Below, piece by piece: positions 6,296 through 6,623 of a stretch of DNA of 6,623 nucleotides. Source of the DNA: Deltaproteobacteria bacterium (GTDB lineage: Bacteria; Desulfobacterota; Desulfobacteria; Desulfobacterales; JAFDCJ01). The notes beneath the pieces are model-generated. The model worked only from the letters and a program-made list of their open reading frames with translations. It did not search any database and was not told the origin of the DNA. The translations under genes and the position numbers were made by a program. Every line of letters begins with the position of its first letter. The stretch's first letter is position 1. Where the stretch lies: NCBI GenBank assembly GCA_019310665.1, contig JAFDDW010000409.1, forward strand, positions 1-6,623. Reading direction: 5' to 3'.

Positions 6296-6456
6296 GATGC
6301 ATAGATAGAGGTCTCCGTATCCAGGGCTATTGAGCCCATGCGGGTTAAAAAATCTTCACGGTCCTTATCGTTATCAACAATCTTGCGCCTTTCAATACCC
6401 CGGACAATCACATGATGCAATGTCCCCGGAGCATCCAGCCTTGGGCCTCGCGGCAT
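6292..6456 (-). pseudogene. N-terminal fragment of the same transposase, ends at deletion junction
   Basis: Read by hand on the minus strand, ATG at 6456-6454 opens a 54-residue frame: MPRGPRLDAPGTLHHVIVRG, then IERRKIVDNDKDREDFLTRM, then GSIALDTETSIYAS and TGA. The HHVIVRGIERRKIF/V-type opening is a hallmark of the Y1 transposase N-terminus in this family. In full-length relatives the sequence after SIYA continues with a tryptophan-rich strand, the NHxH motif and the catalytic tyrosine before reaching the EWQD segment; here it jumps straight to it. The missing stretch is about 100 residues, judged from family memory. The two pieces are in different frames, so the deletion also shifts frame. 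A strong ribosome binding site precedes this start. Confidence 0.75.
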
Positions 6457-6461
6457 TTCAA

Positions 6462-6468
6462 CCCCCTT
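6462..6468 (-). promoter_or_regulatory. Shine-Dalgarno of the transposase N-terminal fragment
   Basis: AAGGGGG on the minus strand, five bases upstream of the ATG at 6456. It is the clearest ribosome binding site in the window and fixes the original start of the transposase gene, supporting that the 54-residue frame is the true N-terminus. Confidence 0.6.
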
Positions 6469-6557
6469 AATTTATCCCTGCTGTTGATCTCTCTTTTCTT
6501 TTGATCACCTATCCATCCCTTACCTGTTCTTTCTTCTCACTTCTCCTTTATATTCCG

Positions 6558-6583
6558 GTTTGTGTAATTTGTCAACAACGTCC
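6558..6583 (-). repeat. Right terminal inverted repeat of the element
   Basis: Reads, on the minus strand, GGACGTTGTTGACAAATT followed by ACACAAAC. Its first 18 bases are identical to the left repeat. It is followed outward by C6584 and then CTTAGAT flanking sequence, with no duplication of the left flank. Confidence 0.85.
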
Positions 6584-6623
6584 CTTAGATTTCCAAAAGA
6601 ACGATTTTTTGTTATTCGAGTAT

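Larger units (their letters stand above)
5736..6583 (-). mobile_element. 848-bp terminal-inverted-repeat element with deleted REP-associated (IS200-like) transposase
   Basis: The boundaries are two 26-base repeats in opposite orientation, 24/26 identical, enclosing the remains of one transposase gene on the minus strand. The gene's stop codon (5764-5762) begins one base inside the left repeat, and its start is about 100 bases from the right repeat. This layout, a transposase-like gene bracketed by inverted short repeats, resembles the REP-associated tyrosine transposase arrangement. No target-site duplication is visible (left flank CTGAAGA, right flank CTTAGAT), as expected for HUH-type elements. 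The catalytic part of the transposase is missing, so the element is non-autonomous, but both ends are preserved and it could in principle be moved in trans by a full-length relative elsewhere in the genome. Confidence 0.75.

Overview
The window looks like chromosome from a Gram-negative bacterium, most likely a Desulfobacterota (deltaproteobacterial) lineage. The pointers are a LivF-type ABC ATPase, a long hybrid histidine kinase paired with an HD-GYP response regulator, an IS200-like/REP-associated transposase relative, and seven-base tandem repeats read in frame inside a protein as KSEI-like peptides. The lineage is inference; no rRNA or other marker is present.

Layout. 1-660 (+) is the 3' part of a branched-chain amino-acid-type transporter ATPase whose 5' end lies outside the window. 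661-897 is an AT-rich spacer with a palindromic, REP-like element (about 754-859) in front of the next gene. 898-3882 (+) is a 994-residue six-transmembrane hybrid histidine kinase (PAS, HisKA, HATPase, REC, HPt). 3882-4895 (+) is a REC-HD-GYP response regulator whose ATG overlaps the kinase stop codon by one base. After a short AT-rich convergent gap, 5037-5345 (-) encodes a small PilZ-domain protein. 5346-5735 is an AT-rich stretch without a supported gene, carrying an inverted-repeat pair and an A/T palindrome. 5736-6583 is an 848-bp element with 26-bp terminal inverted repeats (24/26 matching), containing a transposase gene that has lost its catalytic centre by an internal deletion and now reads as two overlapping fragments. 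6584-6623 holds nothing recognisable.

Function. The kinase and regulator together contain every step of a His-Asp-His-Asp phosphorelay: H436 (HisKA), D747 (REC) and H931 (HPt) in the kinase, then D51 in the regulator. The output is an apparently intact c-di-GMP phosphodiesterase domain, and a PilZ protein, a common c-di-GMP receptor type, lies next door on the opposite strand. A local membrane-signal-to-c-di-GMP module is the simplest reading.

The most unusual features are sequence insertions in the kinase: two blocks of seven-base repeats placed in frame in a loop of its REC domain, and a perfect 33-bp tandem duplication (11 residues) in the first helix region of its HPt domain. The terminal-repeat element with its deleted transposase is the other point of interest.
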